From a virus: DNA of 43,941 nt. The position numbers and the translations under genes are program-made. This document shows, one piece after another, positions 6,980-15,737 of the stretch; position 1 is the stretch's first letter; each line of letters starts with the position of its first letter. The DNA lies in the IMG/VR virus record IMGVR_UViG_3300010371_000054, positions 1 to 43,941 of that record. The stretch is one strand, 5' to 3'. The notes below the pieces were generated by a model. That model was not told where the DNA came from. It saw only the letters and a program-made list of their open reading frames with translations, and did no database searches.

Positions 6980-8240
6980 ACTCATCGCGGCCTACAAGCA
7001 AACAGCCGCGAAACTCCTGGCCAACCCCGACGATCCCGAGCAGCTATCCAACCAGTACACACTGCTTTCAACTACCCCGCGCAGCCCGGCTCAACTGGCC
7101 ATCGCAAAACGCTGCGCGAATAATGCTCCGGACGAGTTCATAGCGGTGTTCAACTACGCTTCCGCTCTGATGCGGGGCGGGCACGACAGTCTTGAGGTGT
7201 TCAGGCGGGCCTTGGACATCGCGCCGGATGACCGCAGGGCGATTACGCTGCATCATATCGGCTTGGCGCATCACGACCGGGGCGAATACGAGGTGGCGCT
7301 GCGCTGGTACGAGCTGAGCAAGTCCGCAGATCCTAACGAGCCGAAAATAGACCACTCGACTGCGATTGCAAAGCTCGCGATGGGGCAATTACGGGAAGGC
7401 CTCTATGAGTTTGAAGTCAGACATCACGCAAAGCCGCGAAAAGCTATTAGCGAGAGCGGCATTTCTTGGTGGCGTGGAGAGGCACTTGAAGGGAAACGGG
7501 TCATCCTCGGCCACGAACAGGGGTTCGGAGACACCCTCCAGTTCATCAGATTCGCGCCACTGCTCAAATCCAGAGTTCGTGAGCTGGTTTTTTCAGGACC
7601 CGAATCCCTGGCACCTCTGATTGCCGAACAATTCGACTGCTTTGACGACGTAATCAACGAAGAAGGGCCGTTTGACGCTGATTTCGTGACCTCGCCAATG
7701 GCTGCCTGCGCCCTCATGGGCATCGGCTATGGAGATGTGAACGGGCTGGCCTACATGGCGGCCAAACCGATCAGACTGCCTAAGCGCGGCAAGCTCAAGG
7801 TTGGTCTGTCGTGGAAGGGCTCGCCGGGATACGCGAACGACGCGCTCCGGTCTGCCGATCTCAAGGATTTCTGTCCGCTGTTCGATCTTCCGGGCGCTGC
7901 GTTCTACTCGCTTCAGGTGAGGCCGGGACCTGAGGAGATATCAAGCCTCGGCTTGGACGGCTTCATTGCGGATGTTGGCTCTACCCTGAGGGACTTCCGC
8001 GATACTGCGGCGGCAATCTCAGCAATGGATGTGGTCGTGACTGTCGATAGCGCGAATGGCCATCTGGCCGGGGCGCTCGGGAAGCCCGTTCTGATGCTTT
8101 TGGGCCGCGCTACCTGCTGGCGCTGGATGAAGGGCGACACCACGCCTTGGTACCGAAATCATAAAATCTACAGGCAGGCCAAGGTCGATTGCTGGCCCAT
8201 GGATGAGGTTCGGAGCGAATTGCAGAGGATGATGCAATGA
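6972..8240 (+). CDS. TPR domain plus GT9-like glycosyltransferase
   Basis: 422 aa. The start at ATG 6972 overlaps the portal stop by 8 bases. Residues 1 to about 165 form TPR-like helical pairs (FRRALDIAPDDRRAITLHHI, GLAHHDRGEYEVALRWYELS). Residues 170-422 follow the heptosyltransferase-like fold of TPR-glycosyltransferases: HEQGFGDTLQFIRFAPLL, VGLSWKGSPGYANDALRS, and VVVTVDSANGHLAGALGKPV with the conserved VDSAxxHLAGALG donor-site motif. Such proteins usually transfer sugars in the cytoplasm. Its place between portal and scaffold suggests glycosylation of a virion protein or surface, or a moron; this is inference. Confidence 0.85.
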   Translation: MTELIAAYKQTAAKLLANPDDPEQLSNQYTLLSTTPRSPAQLAIAKRCANNAPDEFIAVFNYASALMRGGHDSLEVFRRALDIAPDDRRAITLHHIGLAHHDRGEYEVALRWYELSKSADPNEPKIDHSTAIAKLAMGQLREGLYEFEVRHHAKPRKAISESGISWWRGEALEGKRVILGHEQGFGDTLQFIRFAPLLKSRVRELVFSGPESLAPLIAEQFDCFDDVINEEGPFDADFVTSPMAACALMGIGYGDVNGLAYMAAKPIRLPKRGKLKVGLSWKGSPGYANDALRSADLKDFCPLFDLPGAAFYSLQVRPGPEEISSLGLDGFIADVGSTLRDFRDTAAAISAMDVVVTVDSANGHLAGALGKPVLMLLGRATCWRWMKGDTTPWYRNHKIYRQAKVDCWPMDEVRSELQRMMQ

Positions 8241-8419
8241 CGATCGAAGAAATTTCAGACCTGAAACTCCGCGTTGAAGAACTCGAAAAGATTGTCATCG
8301 CCATGGCATCCGGTTCTGGGCAGTCTATTTCACTTCACAATGGGAGACCTGTCTTGCTTGGTGTCATCGGGGGCAGCGAACAAGTCTGGCGCACCAGTGC
8401 CAGCAGCCGTTCTTCATGA
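8237..8419 (+). CDS. Hypothetical protein, 60 aa
   Basis: ATGA-coupled to the glycosyltransferase gene. An N-terminal amphipathic helix (EISDLKLRVEELEKIVIAMA) could form a short coiled coil; the rest is low-complexity and Ser-rich. Function unknown. Confidence 0.55.
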   Translation: MTIEEISDLKLRVEELEKIVIAMASGSGQSISLHNGRPVLLGVIGGSEQVWRTSASSRSS

Positions 8420-8727
8420 CCGACGAATCCAAGCTTGACGTTGCCGTTGGTCGAGCGGCCCGAGCGCAAGACCTGATCGATAACGAGCTGCTCGCGGAAT
8501 CGTTCAAGACGCTTGAGGATGCCTACATCGCGGCATGGCGGCAGTCTCCGATCGAGGACACAGCAGCCCGCGAGAAGCTGTTCCTGGCAGTCAATGTCAT
8601 CGGCAAGGTGCGTGACAACCTCATCGCCGTTCTGAGCAACGGGAAATTGGCCATGGCTGAAATCCAGCAGATCGCTGAAGCAGCAGAGCGCCGCAAGAAA
8701 TTCGGTTTCAACAAGGAAAACGCATGA
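8416..8727 (+). CDS. Helical phage protein upstream of scaffold
   Basis: 103 aa, ATGA overlaps on both sides. It has the helical pattern LAESFKTLEDAYIAAWRQSP and NVIGKVRDNLIAVLSNGKLA seen in small proteins that precede the scaffold gene in related podoviruses. Probably a head-assembly accessory protein; exact function unknown. Confidence 0.65.
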   Translation: MTDESKLDVAVGRAARAQDLIDNELLAESFKTLEDAYIAAWRQSPIEDTAAREKLFLAVNVIGKVRDNLIAVLSNGKLAMAEIQQIAEAAERRKKFGFNKENA

Positions 8728-9800
8728 GCGACGATATCGGCCCCGGCCCTGAGATTGCTGTAACCCTTCCCGCCGATGCGCCCGAGACATTCGATTCACC
8801 CTCCAGTGCTGCGAGCTATCTCGCGGACTACTGGGAAAAACGTAACAAATCTGCCGAGAGCGCTGAACCAGCGACCGCAGAACCTGAATCGGCCGGTGAG
8901 GCCGACGCTGCCCCTCCTGAGGAGGCTCACGGCGAGACTGAGGCAACCGAACCGGCTGAAGAACAGCCGCCCATCGAACCGCCGAAGTCGTGGACGAAAG
9001 CAGAGAAGGAACGGTTTGCTTCCTTGCCTCGCGAAACGCAGGAATACCTGCACACTCGCGAACAGGAACGGGACCGGGAATTTCGCCGGAGTCAGAACGA
9101 AGTCGCTGAACAGCGCAAAGCCATTCAGGCCGAGCGTGAAGCGGCGGAAAAGGCAAGGCAACAGTACGAGGCCCAGCTCCCTGCGCTGATGCAGGAGCTG
9201 CAGAACGTCAACCAGTCCAGTTTCTCCGACATCAAGACTATGGATGATGTCGTGAAGCTCCAGGCTGAAGACCCGTTCCGGTTTCAGGCATGGCAGGTGC
9301 ATCAGATGCGCTTGCAAGCCGCGAAAGCCGAAACGGATCGCGTTCAAGCACAGAAGGATCAGGACAGGAACAGCAAGCGATCGACCTATGAAGCGGAGCA
9401 GAACAAGCTTCTCATCGGGCTCGTGCCGGAAATGGCCGAACCGAAGAAGGCGAGCGAACTCCGCGAACGCGCGATTGCCATGCTGACCGATCCTGACGAT
9501 CTCGGATTGAAGAACGAACAGCTCTCCCGATGGATGGCCGATGACACAGGGCATGAGATCCTGTCGAACGCGGGTATCCAGAAGCTCATTGCTGACGGTC
9601 TGAAATATCGGGACATCCTCAAGGCGCCAAAGGCTGTCGCTGCCAAGCCAGTTCCACCCGTTCAGAAGCCCGGCGTGCGCCAGACCGGCAATGCACAGTC
9701 CGAGCGGATTCAAGCCCTCACCCGTCAACTCAACGAAACCGGCGATCTCCGTGCCGCGCAAGAGCTGCGAGCCTTGCAGGTCCGAAGCCGGGCATCATAA
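8724..9800 (+). CDS. Scaffolding protein
   Basis: 358 aa. Typical scaffold composition: an acidic, Ala/Pro/Glu-rich N-terminus (residues 10-90), a long charged coiled coil (about 95-230, with many Arg/Glu/Gln), and a basic C-terminus. It lies directly before the major capsid gene and is ATGA-coupled to the gene before. It would guide assembly of the prohead and leave before packaging. Confidence 0.85.
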   Translation: MSDDIGPGPEIAVTLPADAPETFDSPSSAASYLADYWEKRNKSAESAEPATAEPESAGEADAAPPEEAHGETEATEPAEEQPPIEPPKSWTKAEKERFASLPRETQEYLHTREQERDREFRRSQNEVAEQRKAIQAEREAAEKARQQYEAQLPALMQELQNVNQSSFSDIKTMDDVVKLQAEDPFRFQAWQVHQMRLQAAKAETDRVQAQKDQDRNSKRSTYEAEQNKLLIGLVPEMAEPKKASELRERAIAMLTDPDDLGLKNEQLSRWMADDTGHEILSNAGIQKLIADGLKYRDILKAPKAVAAKPVPPVQKPGVRQTGNAQSERIQALTRQLNETGDLRAAQELRALQVRSRAS

Positions 9801-9812
9801 GGACACACGACA

Positions 9813-10772
9813 ATGGCTTTCCCAGCCTCATCTTTTGCCACCTATCAGGCGATTGGCAACCGCGAAGACCTCAGCGACATGATCTATCGCATCGACCCGA
9901 CCGACACCCCCGGCATGTCCGGCGTCGCGAAGGAAAAGGCGACCGCCGTACTGCACGAATGGCAGATGCAGGCGCTTGCGTCCGTCGATACCGCCAACGC
10001 CCAGCTCGAAGGCGACGACCCGACCACGACCGCGACCACTGCCACCACGCGGCCGAACAACCGCACGCAGATCTCCTACAAGGTGGCCCGCGTTACCGGC
10101 ACCCAGCAGGCGGTTGAGCATGCCGGCCGCGACAACGAACTGGCCTATCAGGAGATGCTGAAGGGTCTCGAACTGAAGCGAGATATGGAAAGCATCCTGT
10201 TTGGCCTGAACCAAACTGTGTTGACCGGCGACACCACCACGGCGCGCACAACTGCAACGGTCCTGTCCTGGATCAAAACAAATACGTCGAAGGGCACGGC
10301 GGGCGGTGCGGCCGACCCAACCACGTCCGGAACGACAACCCGCGTTGACGGCACGCAGATCGCGTTTACCGAGGCTCGGCTGAAAACCGTCCTTTCGTTA
10401 ATCTGGACGGCCGGCGGCAAGCCAAACGTCATCATGACCGGCGCGTTCAACAAACAGGTGTTCTCGACCTTCACCGGCCGCTCATCGCCGATCGAACAGG
10501 CGAGTTCGAAGAAGATCGTGGCCTCCGTCGATGCCTACGAGTCCGATTTCGGCAAGCTCAAGGTCGTCCCGAACAGGTTCTCCCGAGCCCGTGACGTTCT
10601 CGTGCTCGAAATGGATAAATGGGCCGTCGCCTATCTGAACGGCCGCAACATGATTTCGATCCCTCTCGCCAAGACCGGCGACTCGGATCGACGTCAGATC
10701 CTCAGCGAATACTGCCTCGTTTCTCGCAACGAAAAGGCGAGCGGCGGCGTGTTCGACAACACCACTTCGTAA
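9813..10772 (+). CDS. Major capsid protein
   Basis: 319 aa, preceded by AAGGACACACGACA. The N-terminus (ASSFATYQAIGNREDLSDMI, then YRIDPTDTP) and the middle (NRTQISYKVARVTGTQQAVE, LELKRDMESILFGLNQ) match the DUF5309/SU10-type major capsid family, with an HK97-like fold. It follows scaffold directly and is followed by a strong hairpin, as expected for the most abundant product. Confidence 0.9.
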   Translation: MAFPASSFATYQAIGNREDLSDMIYRIDPTDTPGMSGVAKEKATAVLHEWQMQALASVDTANAQLEGDDPTTTATTATTRPNNRTQISYKVARVTGTQQAVEHAGRDNELAYQEMLKGLELKRDMESILFGLNQTVLTGDTTTARTTATVLSWIKTNTSKGTAGGAADPTTSGTTTRVDGTQIAFTEARLKTVLSLIWTAGGKPNVIMTGAFNKQVFSTFTGRSSPIEQASSKKIVASVDAYESDFGKLKVVPNRFSRARDVLVLEMDKWAVAYLNGRNMISIPLAKTGDSDRRQILSEYCLVSRNEKASGGVFDNTTS

Positions 10773-10778
10773 GGCATC

Positions 10779-10801
10779 GGGGCGGCGAAAGCCGCCCCTT
10801 T
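10779..10801 (+). terminator. Strong terminator/attenuator after the capsid gene
   Basis: Perfect 8-bp stem GGGGCGGC (10779-10786), GAAA tetraloop, GCCGCCCC (10791-10798), then TTT. It lies in the only sizeable gap within the head cluster. Probably partial, lowering transcription of later genes relative to capsid and protecting the capsid mRNA 3' end. Confidence 0.8.
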
Positions 10802-10821
10802 CACCTCGAAAGGATCATCCG

Positions 10822-11436
10822 ATGTCAACGACTTTTACCAACAAATATGACTCCTCGCCGATGACGCGGCCAGTTGCGGCCAACATCATCCCGACGCAGG
10901 ATAGTACCGGAAATCAGGCGAACACGATCCGGCATGATCAGCTCTTGCCCATGACTGGGCGTTACCGCGTCTGCACGCTCTCCGGCAACCTCGGTACCCT
11001 GTCCTCACTCGGGACTGATACCGCTGGCGTCAACGGCACGATCTGGTTCGCGGACGTGTTCATTCCTTTCGTCGGCACCTTTACCGGGATCGGCGTTCTG
11101 AACGGCGGCACGGTCGCAACGGACAAGATCATCGTGGCGCTGTACGACTCTGCTGGGACCCTGCTGGCCAACTCGGCTCTTGCCGGGACCAACATGGCCT
11201 CCACGAACGTGTTTCAGGAAACGGCATTCACCGCGACCTATACCACGCTTCGTCCGGGCCGGTTCTGGATTGCATGCCAGACCAACGGCGCCAACGCCAA
11301 TATCAGGACCATCGCCACGGCAACGTGGATCGACGTTCTGACCAACAGCACTACCGGAACGTTCGGCACGCTGCCAGCGCTCACGCCTGCCACCACCTTT
11401 GCCGCCGGCAAGGGTCCCGTCGCATATCTCTATTAA
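10822..11436 (+). CDS. Head decoration or fibre-like structural protein
   Basis: 204 aa, start behind GAAAGGATCATCCG. Low-charge, Gly/Thr/Ala-rich beta-type sequence (VFIPFVGTFTGIGVLNGGTV, LRPGRFWIACQTNG) like a jelly-roll decoration or receptor-type virion protein. It follows the capsid gene directly. Exact role inferred from composition and position. Confidence 0.65.
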   Translation: MSTTFTNKYDSSPMTRPVAANIIPTQDSTGNQANTIRHDQLLPMTGRYRVCTLSGNLGTLSSLGTDTAGVNGTIWFADVFIPFVGTFTGIGVLNGGTVATDKIIVALYDSAGTLLANSALAGTNMASTNVFQETAFTATYTTLRPGRFWIACQTNGANANIRTIATATWIDVLTNSTTGTFGTLPALTPATTFAAGKGPVAYLY

Positions 11437-11446
11437 GGATATCCTC

Positions 11447-11848
11447 ATGGCCCTTCCCGGCACTCACCCGATGCTGCAGGAGCGAGTCCTGCAGTCCTCG
11501 ACCAACTCGATTGCCTCAACGCCTCTCGCCTGTGTTCTCCGTGTGCCGTTCCGCTGCAAGGTCAACTTGGTCAGCGGGGTATCACACGGAGCCTTCACCA
11601 CGGATTGTTCCGTGGCGGTCGCGATCATCGCCTCTGTCGCGGGCGGTACGGCTCCAGGCAGCGGTACGGCAATCACCGGCTCGCCTCTGGTCCTGACCGC
11701 GTCAAACAGCGCGGCAGGGACCAGTGCAACCATGACGCCAACCGCCGCCAATATCGCGAACGAGGGCGATCTGATCTCATTCACCCCTTCGGGCTCGACC
11801 GGGACCACGATTGGCGGCACTTTCTATGCTCATGTGACGCCGGTGTAA
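11447..11848 (+). CDS. Probable virion structural protein
   Basis: 133 aa; ATG 11447 preferred because AAGGAT lies upstream. Beta-rich and Ala/Thr/Ser-rich, with a C-terminal GTTIGGTFYAHVTPV. Position after capsid suggests head decoration or head completion. No family recognised. Confidence 0.65.
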   Translation: MALPGTHPMLQERVLQSSTNSIASTPLACVLRVPFRCKVNLVSGVSHGAFTTDCSVAVAIIASVAGGTAPGSGTAITGSPLVLTASNSAAGTSATMTPTAANIANEGDLISFTPSGSTGTTIGGTFYAHVTPV

Positions 11849-11852
11849 GCCC

Positions 11853-12164
11853 ATGGTGGCAATGAACCAGTCCTCGAGAGAGGGCGTCACCCAAACCATC
11901 GCCTATGACGCGACTGTCCCCATTACCAATGCGTTCGCGGCAGGGACATATCAAATCAGGCTCTGTTGCAACTCGGCCTGTCATTACCGGATCTATGACC
12001 CGGCCGGGACGGCTACCGCGACGACAGCTGACCCATTCTTGCCTGCGAACTGGATTGAGTATGTCACGGTTTCGCCTGGCCAGAAGATATCAGCCATCAA
12101 AGCCGCGACAAACGGTCTCGTGACGGCCACGGCCGGCACGCTCTGGGTCACGGAGCTTTCCTGA
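11853..12164 (+). CDS. Probable virion structural protein
   Basis: 103 aa (ATG 11853, or ATG 11862 as alternative). Beta-type sequence (FAAGTYQIRLCCNSACHYRI, FLPANWIEYVTVSPGQKIS). Decoration-like proteins of this size often follow the capsid gene. The stop overlaps the next start (TGATG). Confidence 0.6.
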   Translation: MVAMNQSSREGVTQTIAYDATVPITNAFAAGTYQIRLCCNSACHYRIYDPAGTATATTADPFLPANWIEYVTVSPGQKISAIKAATNGLVTATAGTLWVTELS

Positions 12165-12496
12165 TGGATGGCGTTACCCTTCGTCCGCATTTCGACAGCA
12201 ACGGTCGGGATATGGCGATCGAGCACATTCAGGACGTTGAGCCGATCCTGAATTGGAACAAGGAGGCGCGGCGCGACGAGCAGCATAGCGATTGGGGCCG
12301 TCACGTCGCCAAAATTCCGAACGTGATCTATGTGCAGTGGTTGAACGAGGAACATGCGAAGGGCAACATTCACCTTCGCATGTTCACGCCGGAGTTCGAT
12401 GAGATCGTCCAGCGCAAGCTTGACGATCCGGAATGGGCGTATTTGAGAACGGATAAGCCGGCGCTGATTGTGGGCTGGATGGGTTTCGGCTCATGA
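12164..12496 (+). CDS. Conserved phage protein, 110 aa
   Basis: Mixed alpha/beta protein (EPILNWNKEARRDEQHSDWG, IPNVIYVQWLNEEHAKGNIH, EFDEIVQRKLDDPEWAYLRT). Proteins of this pattern occur between capsid and adaptor genes in podoviruses. Function unknown; coupled to both neighbours. Confidence 0.7.
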   Translation: MDGVTLRPHFDSNGRDMAIEHIQDVEPILNWNKEARRDEQHSDWGRHVAKIPNVIYVQWLNEEHAKGNIHLRMFTPEFDEIVQRKLDDPEWAYLRTDKPALIVGWMGFGS

Positions 12497-13146
12497 CCCT
12501 GATTACCGACTACACGACCTTGCAAACCGCGATTACCGAGTATCTTGCTCGCGAAGAAGACACGACGCTGATTGCGCGGATTCCGACGTTCATTCAGTTC
12601 ACCGAAGCCAAGCTCAACCGGAAACTGTTCGTGCGTCAGATGGAGCAACGCTCCACCACGACGGCGGACACGACATCGACCGATCCTGAGTTCATCTCCC
12701 TTCCGGATGATTTTCAGGCAATGCGACGTATCAGGCTGTCGAGCGTGACGGGAAAACCGCATCTCGATTTCCTGTCCGGAACGCAGATGGATGAGATTCG
12801 GTTCGGGGACGCAAACACACCGGCCCAGCCGAAATATTTCACGATCACGGGCGATGAGATCGAACTCGGGCCAACGCCAGATCAGGATTATACGATCGAG
12901 ATGACGTACCGGAAAAACATCCCGGCGCTGTCTTCGAACTCGACCAACTGGCTCTTGGACCTCGCTCCGGATCTGTACCTATATGGCGCTCTCCTTGAGT
13001 GCTCGCCCTACATGAAAGACGATAACCGGATTCAGGTGTGGGGCGCCGGCTTCGTCAAGGCGTTCGATGACCTGAACGACCTCGGCATGACCTCCGCGTT
13101 CAACTCAGGCCCGATGGTAATGCGGCCCACTGGAATAACGCCATGA
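12493..13146 (+). CDS. Head-tail adaptor protein
   Basis: 217 aa, ATGA-coupled. The N-terminus (YTTLQTAITEYLAREEDTTL, IPTFIQFTEAKLNRKL) and the middle (LPDDFQAMRRIRLSS, PAQPKYFTI) match the podovirus adaptor family (P22 gp4-like fold) that forms the ring beneath the portal and starts tail assembly. Confidence 0.85.
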   Translation: MTLITDYTTLQTAITEYLAREEDTTLIARIPTFIQFTEAKLNRKLFVRQMEQRSTTTADTTSTDPEFISLPDDFQAMRRIRLSSVTGKPHLDFLSGTQMDEIRFGDANTPAQPKYFTITGDEIELGPTPDQDYTIEMTYRKNIPALSSNSTNWLLDLAPDLYLYGALLECSPYMKDDNRIQVWGAGFVKAFDDLNDLGMTSAFNSGPMVMRPTGITP

Positions 13147-13319
13147 CGACATGGACGCCGGCAGCCGAAGACTCCGAAACGTGGGCGGAAAACCCCGCAC
13201 ATCGGCGCCGGATCTTCAGCCCGAGCACATTCCAGGCATGGCCGGTGTTCGCAACCGGGGTGCTGTCGGATTTCTGGACCGAAGAAACCAAGCAAGCCGA
13301 GACGTGGACGCCTGAATGA
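13143..13319 (+). CDS. Small Trp-rich protein, 58 aa
   Basis: Encoded between adaptor and fibre genes with ATGA overlaps on both sides (13143-13146 and 13316-13319), which supports translation. Five tryptophans and repeated W-T/E motifs (MTTWTPAAEDSETWAE, TWTPE). Such W-x-P motifs occur in short tail-assembly linkers. Function unknown. Confidence 0.65.
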   Translation: MTTWTPAAEDSETWAENPAHRRRIFSPSTFQAWPVFATGVLSDFWTEETKQAETWTPE

Positions 13320-14671
13320 CCGGGGTAATCACACATTCCGTCTCGGCTGGCGGGGCGGTCGACACAACGGCTGATGTCGATGGTGCTGCATGGGATGCCA
13401 ATCACGTCATCACTGGGGTATTCACGCCAGATCAGGGCGGCACGGGTGTTGCCAACAACGCCGCTTCCACGCTCACGATCAGCGGATCGTTCGGCGCAAC
13501 ATTTACGCTGACCGCGACCACGGGTGTCACTTTCCCGACCACGGGCACGCTGGCGACGCTCGCGGGCGCTGAAGCGCTGACCAACAAGTCATACAACGGC
13601 AATACGTGGACGGCCGGCACAGGTACCCTGACGATCGCGGCGGGCAAGACCCTCACGGCGAGCAATACGCTCATCATGACGGCCACGGACGGCAGCACGG
13701 CTGCATTCGGGGCTGGCGGGACCGTCGCGTACAAGGGCTCATCGCTCGCTCAGTTCGCCGCGACGACCTCCGCTGAACTCCGGGGTGTCCTGAGCGATGA
13801 GAGCGGCACGGGGGCGGCGTATTTCCAGGGGGGCGACCTCGGGACGCCTTCTGCCGGGGTGCTCACCAATGCCACGGGATTGCCGCTGGCTGGCGTAACC
13901 GGGACATGGACGATTGCCCGTGGCGGGACGGGGCAGACCACCCAGCAGGCCGCATTTGATGCTCTGGCGCCCACGGCGACCCGGGCCGGCGATATCACCT
14001 ACTGGAATGGCACGCATTACGTCAATCTAGCAGGCAACAACGCCGGCACGAAGGTGCTTCAGGAAGACGCCTCCGGTGTCCCGTCATGGGCTGCGGCGGG
14101 CGCTGGCACCCTCACTGGGCCGGGTTCCTCGACCGACAAGGCGTTGGTCCGCTGGAGCTCAACCGGCGGCACGGTTACGCAAAACTCCGAAATCGTCTTG
14201 GGTGACACGGACGGGAAAATGACCCGTACCGCTGGTATTTCGATCAGCGGCACCAACACCAACGATAGTGCGGCGTCTGGGTATGTCGGGGAGTTCATCG
14301 AAAGCACAATTTTAGTTGGTTCGGCCGTCTCCTTGACGACCAACACGACCGCAAACGTGACATCAATCAGCTTGACGGCCGGCGACTGGGATGTGTTCGG
14401 CAATATCGCCTTGAATCCCGGTGGCGGCACGGCGCTGTCAAAGATTGTCGCCTCAATCAGCACGACATCTGCTACTGAGCCGACTATCCCGAACGGCGGC
14501 GCTTTCGTGCTGACCAACTTCTCGGACTCCAACGCGAACGACGTCATCCCGGTTGGAATAAAGCGCCTGAGCCTCTCTGGAACGACCACAGTCTATTTGA
14601 CGGCTCGTGTTGTTTTCACAGTGAGCACGATGGGCGCCTACGGTTACCTCGGGGCGAGGAGAGCACGATAA
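13316..14671 (+). CDS. Tail fibre/tail protein
   Basis: 451 aa. Low-complexity Gly/Thr/Ala-rich beta repeats with two GGTG motifs (QGGTGVANN near residue 40, GGTGQTTQQAAFDAL near residue 202), typical of phage tail fibre shafts; the second continues with THYVNLAGNNAGTKVLQED and VPSWA. The C-terminal 130 residues form a different beta domain ending in TVYLTARVVFTV. Probably a receptor-binding or fibre-shaft protein. Confidence 0.75.
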   Translation: MTGVITHSVSAGGAVDTTADVDGAAWDANHVITGVFTPDQGGTGVANNAASTLTISGSFGATFTLTATTGVTFPTTGTLATLAGAEALTNKSYNGNTWTAGTGTLTIAAGKTLTASNTLIMTATDGSTAAFGAGGTVAYKGSSLAQFAATTSAELRGVLSDESGTGAAYFQGGDLGTPSAGVLTNATGLPLAGVTGTWTIARGGTGQTTQQAAFDALAPTATRAGDITYWNGTHYVNLAGNNAGTKVLQEDASGVPSWAAAGAGTLTGPGSSTDKALVRWSSTGGTVTQNSEIVLGDTDGKMTRTAGISISGTNTNDSAASGYVGEFIESTILVGSAVSLTTNTTANVTSISLTAGDWDVFGNIALNPGGGTALSKIVASISTTSATEPTIPNGGAFVLTNFSDSNANDVIPVGIKRLSLSGTTTVYLTARVVFTVSTMGAYGYLGARRAR

Positions 14672-15736
14672 ATGCGCGCAATAATTTCACTTCTGCTTTC
14701 ACTTGTTGCGTTCTCTGCATATGCGCAGATGCCATGCGCGAGCTGCACAGCCGGCACTGAGGGAATGCTCTTGCGGTCCAACGGGGACGGCACGGCAAGC
14801 CCGACAACGACGCTTTCCAGGCACATGACGTGGGCACCGAATCCCGACCCTGGATCTGACACCTACGCGAACCAAGAGCCTCTTGGGCTTATAGAGTTCC
14901 CCAACAACCGCGTGCCGTTCTGCCAATGGGACGCGTCACACACGCACTGCAATAATTTCATGTATTACGATGATGCGCAGGGCATCATTGATGGTCCAAA
15001 CTGGGATCGCGGCCTCCATCAACGTTACAGGTTCGGGCAGGAACAGCGCGATGTGACCCACACCCGATGGGACTGGATCGGCAATGGTATGCCTCCGGGG
15101 CTCGCGGCAACCGGGTCCTACTACACAGACGACGGTGGTGGAGGCGATCTCAACCACCTGTTTACGTCAACTTCGGCTTCCGGAAGCCTCACCCTATCCG
15201 GGGTGAACGTCCGCACCAACGTTTCGTATTTGAGTGACACGTATTTCATCGAAGGCGTGCAAACGGTCGATTCCGGCGAACCTAACAGTCTCGCCGATAC
15301 CTGCATCAACCTGCAATTCGGTCTGCAGACGGCCAACCGCTCAGCGGGAATCGAATTTGCGTTCTACCCGAACTGCTCAACGGGCGAGCACGCAAAAATG
15401 GACTGCACGATCTGGAACGCAGCCGTTCCGAACGGGCACACGATCTCGACCGGGATTGAGGGGCTGCTCACGCCGGGAGGTGGCGGGCGGAATTTCTTCC
15501 ACATCCACATGGACCGTCCAAGGTCTCCTCACAGCGCTGGCGATCAGGTCGAGTTCTGGGCCGGCGACCCAACTGAGCTTGTGAAAGGGCTGATCTACAA
15601 GAAGTATTGCGCATTTGATCGCGACGACACTGCGATGCCGGCCGCCGCCGACAACCTCATACCCTTCTCGCAGCACAAGATCACTGGCACTCACAAGCGC
15701 CAATGGCTCGTCGGCGCGCGAGAATTGATCCACTGA
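14672..15736 (+). CDS. Secreted Cys-rich protein in the tail cluster
   Basis: 354 aa with a classic Sec signal peptide: MRAI, hydrophobic core ISLLLSLVAFS, and an AYA-Q cleavage site after residue 18. The mature part has eight cysteines (CASC near 22, then FCQ, HCN, TCIN, NCS, DCT, YCAF), enough for four disulfides. The sequence looks like a beta-rich extracellular domain. A signal peptide is unusual for a tail-operon gene: virion proteins are normally assembled in the cytoplasm. It may be an exported host-modifying factor or an appropriated host gene. No family recognised. Confidence 0.8.
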   Translation: MRAIISLLLSLVAFSAYAQMPCASCTAGTEGMLLRSNGDGTASPTTTLSRHMTWAPNPDPGSDTYANQEPLGLIEFPNNRVPFCQWDASHTHCNNFMYYDDAQGIIDGPNWDRGLHQRYRFGQEQRDVTHTRWDWIGNGMPPGLAATGSYYTDDGGGGDLNHLFTSTSASGSLTLSGVNVRTNVSYLSDTYFIEGVQTVDSGEPNSLADTCINLQFGLQTANRSAGIEFAFYPNCSTGEHAKMDCTIWNAAVPNGHTISTGIEGLLTPGGGGRNFFHIHMDRPRSPHSAGDQVEFWAGDPTELVKGLIYKKYCAFDRDDTAMPAAADNLIPFSQHKITGTHKRQWLVGARELIH

Positions 15737-15737
15737 T

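Noticed and set aside
8335-9761. Two long minus-strand ORFs (273 and 321 codons) opposite the scaffold region.
   Set aside because: They mirror the Glu/Ala-rich scaffold coding sequence; low-complexity antisense frames without ribosome binding sites.
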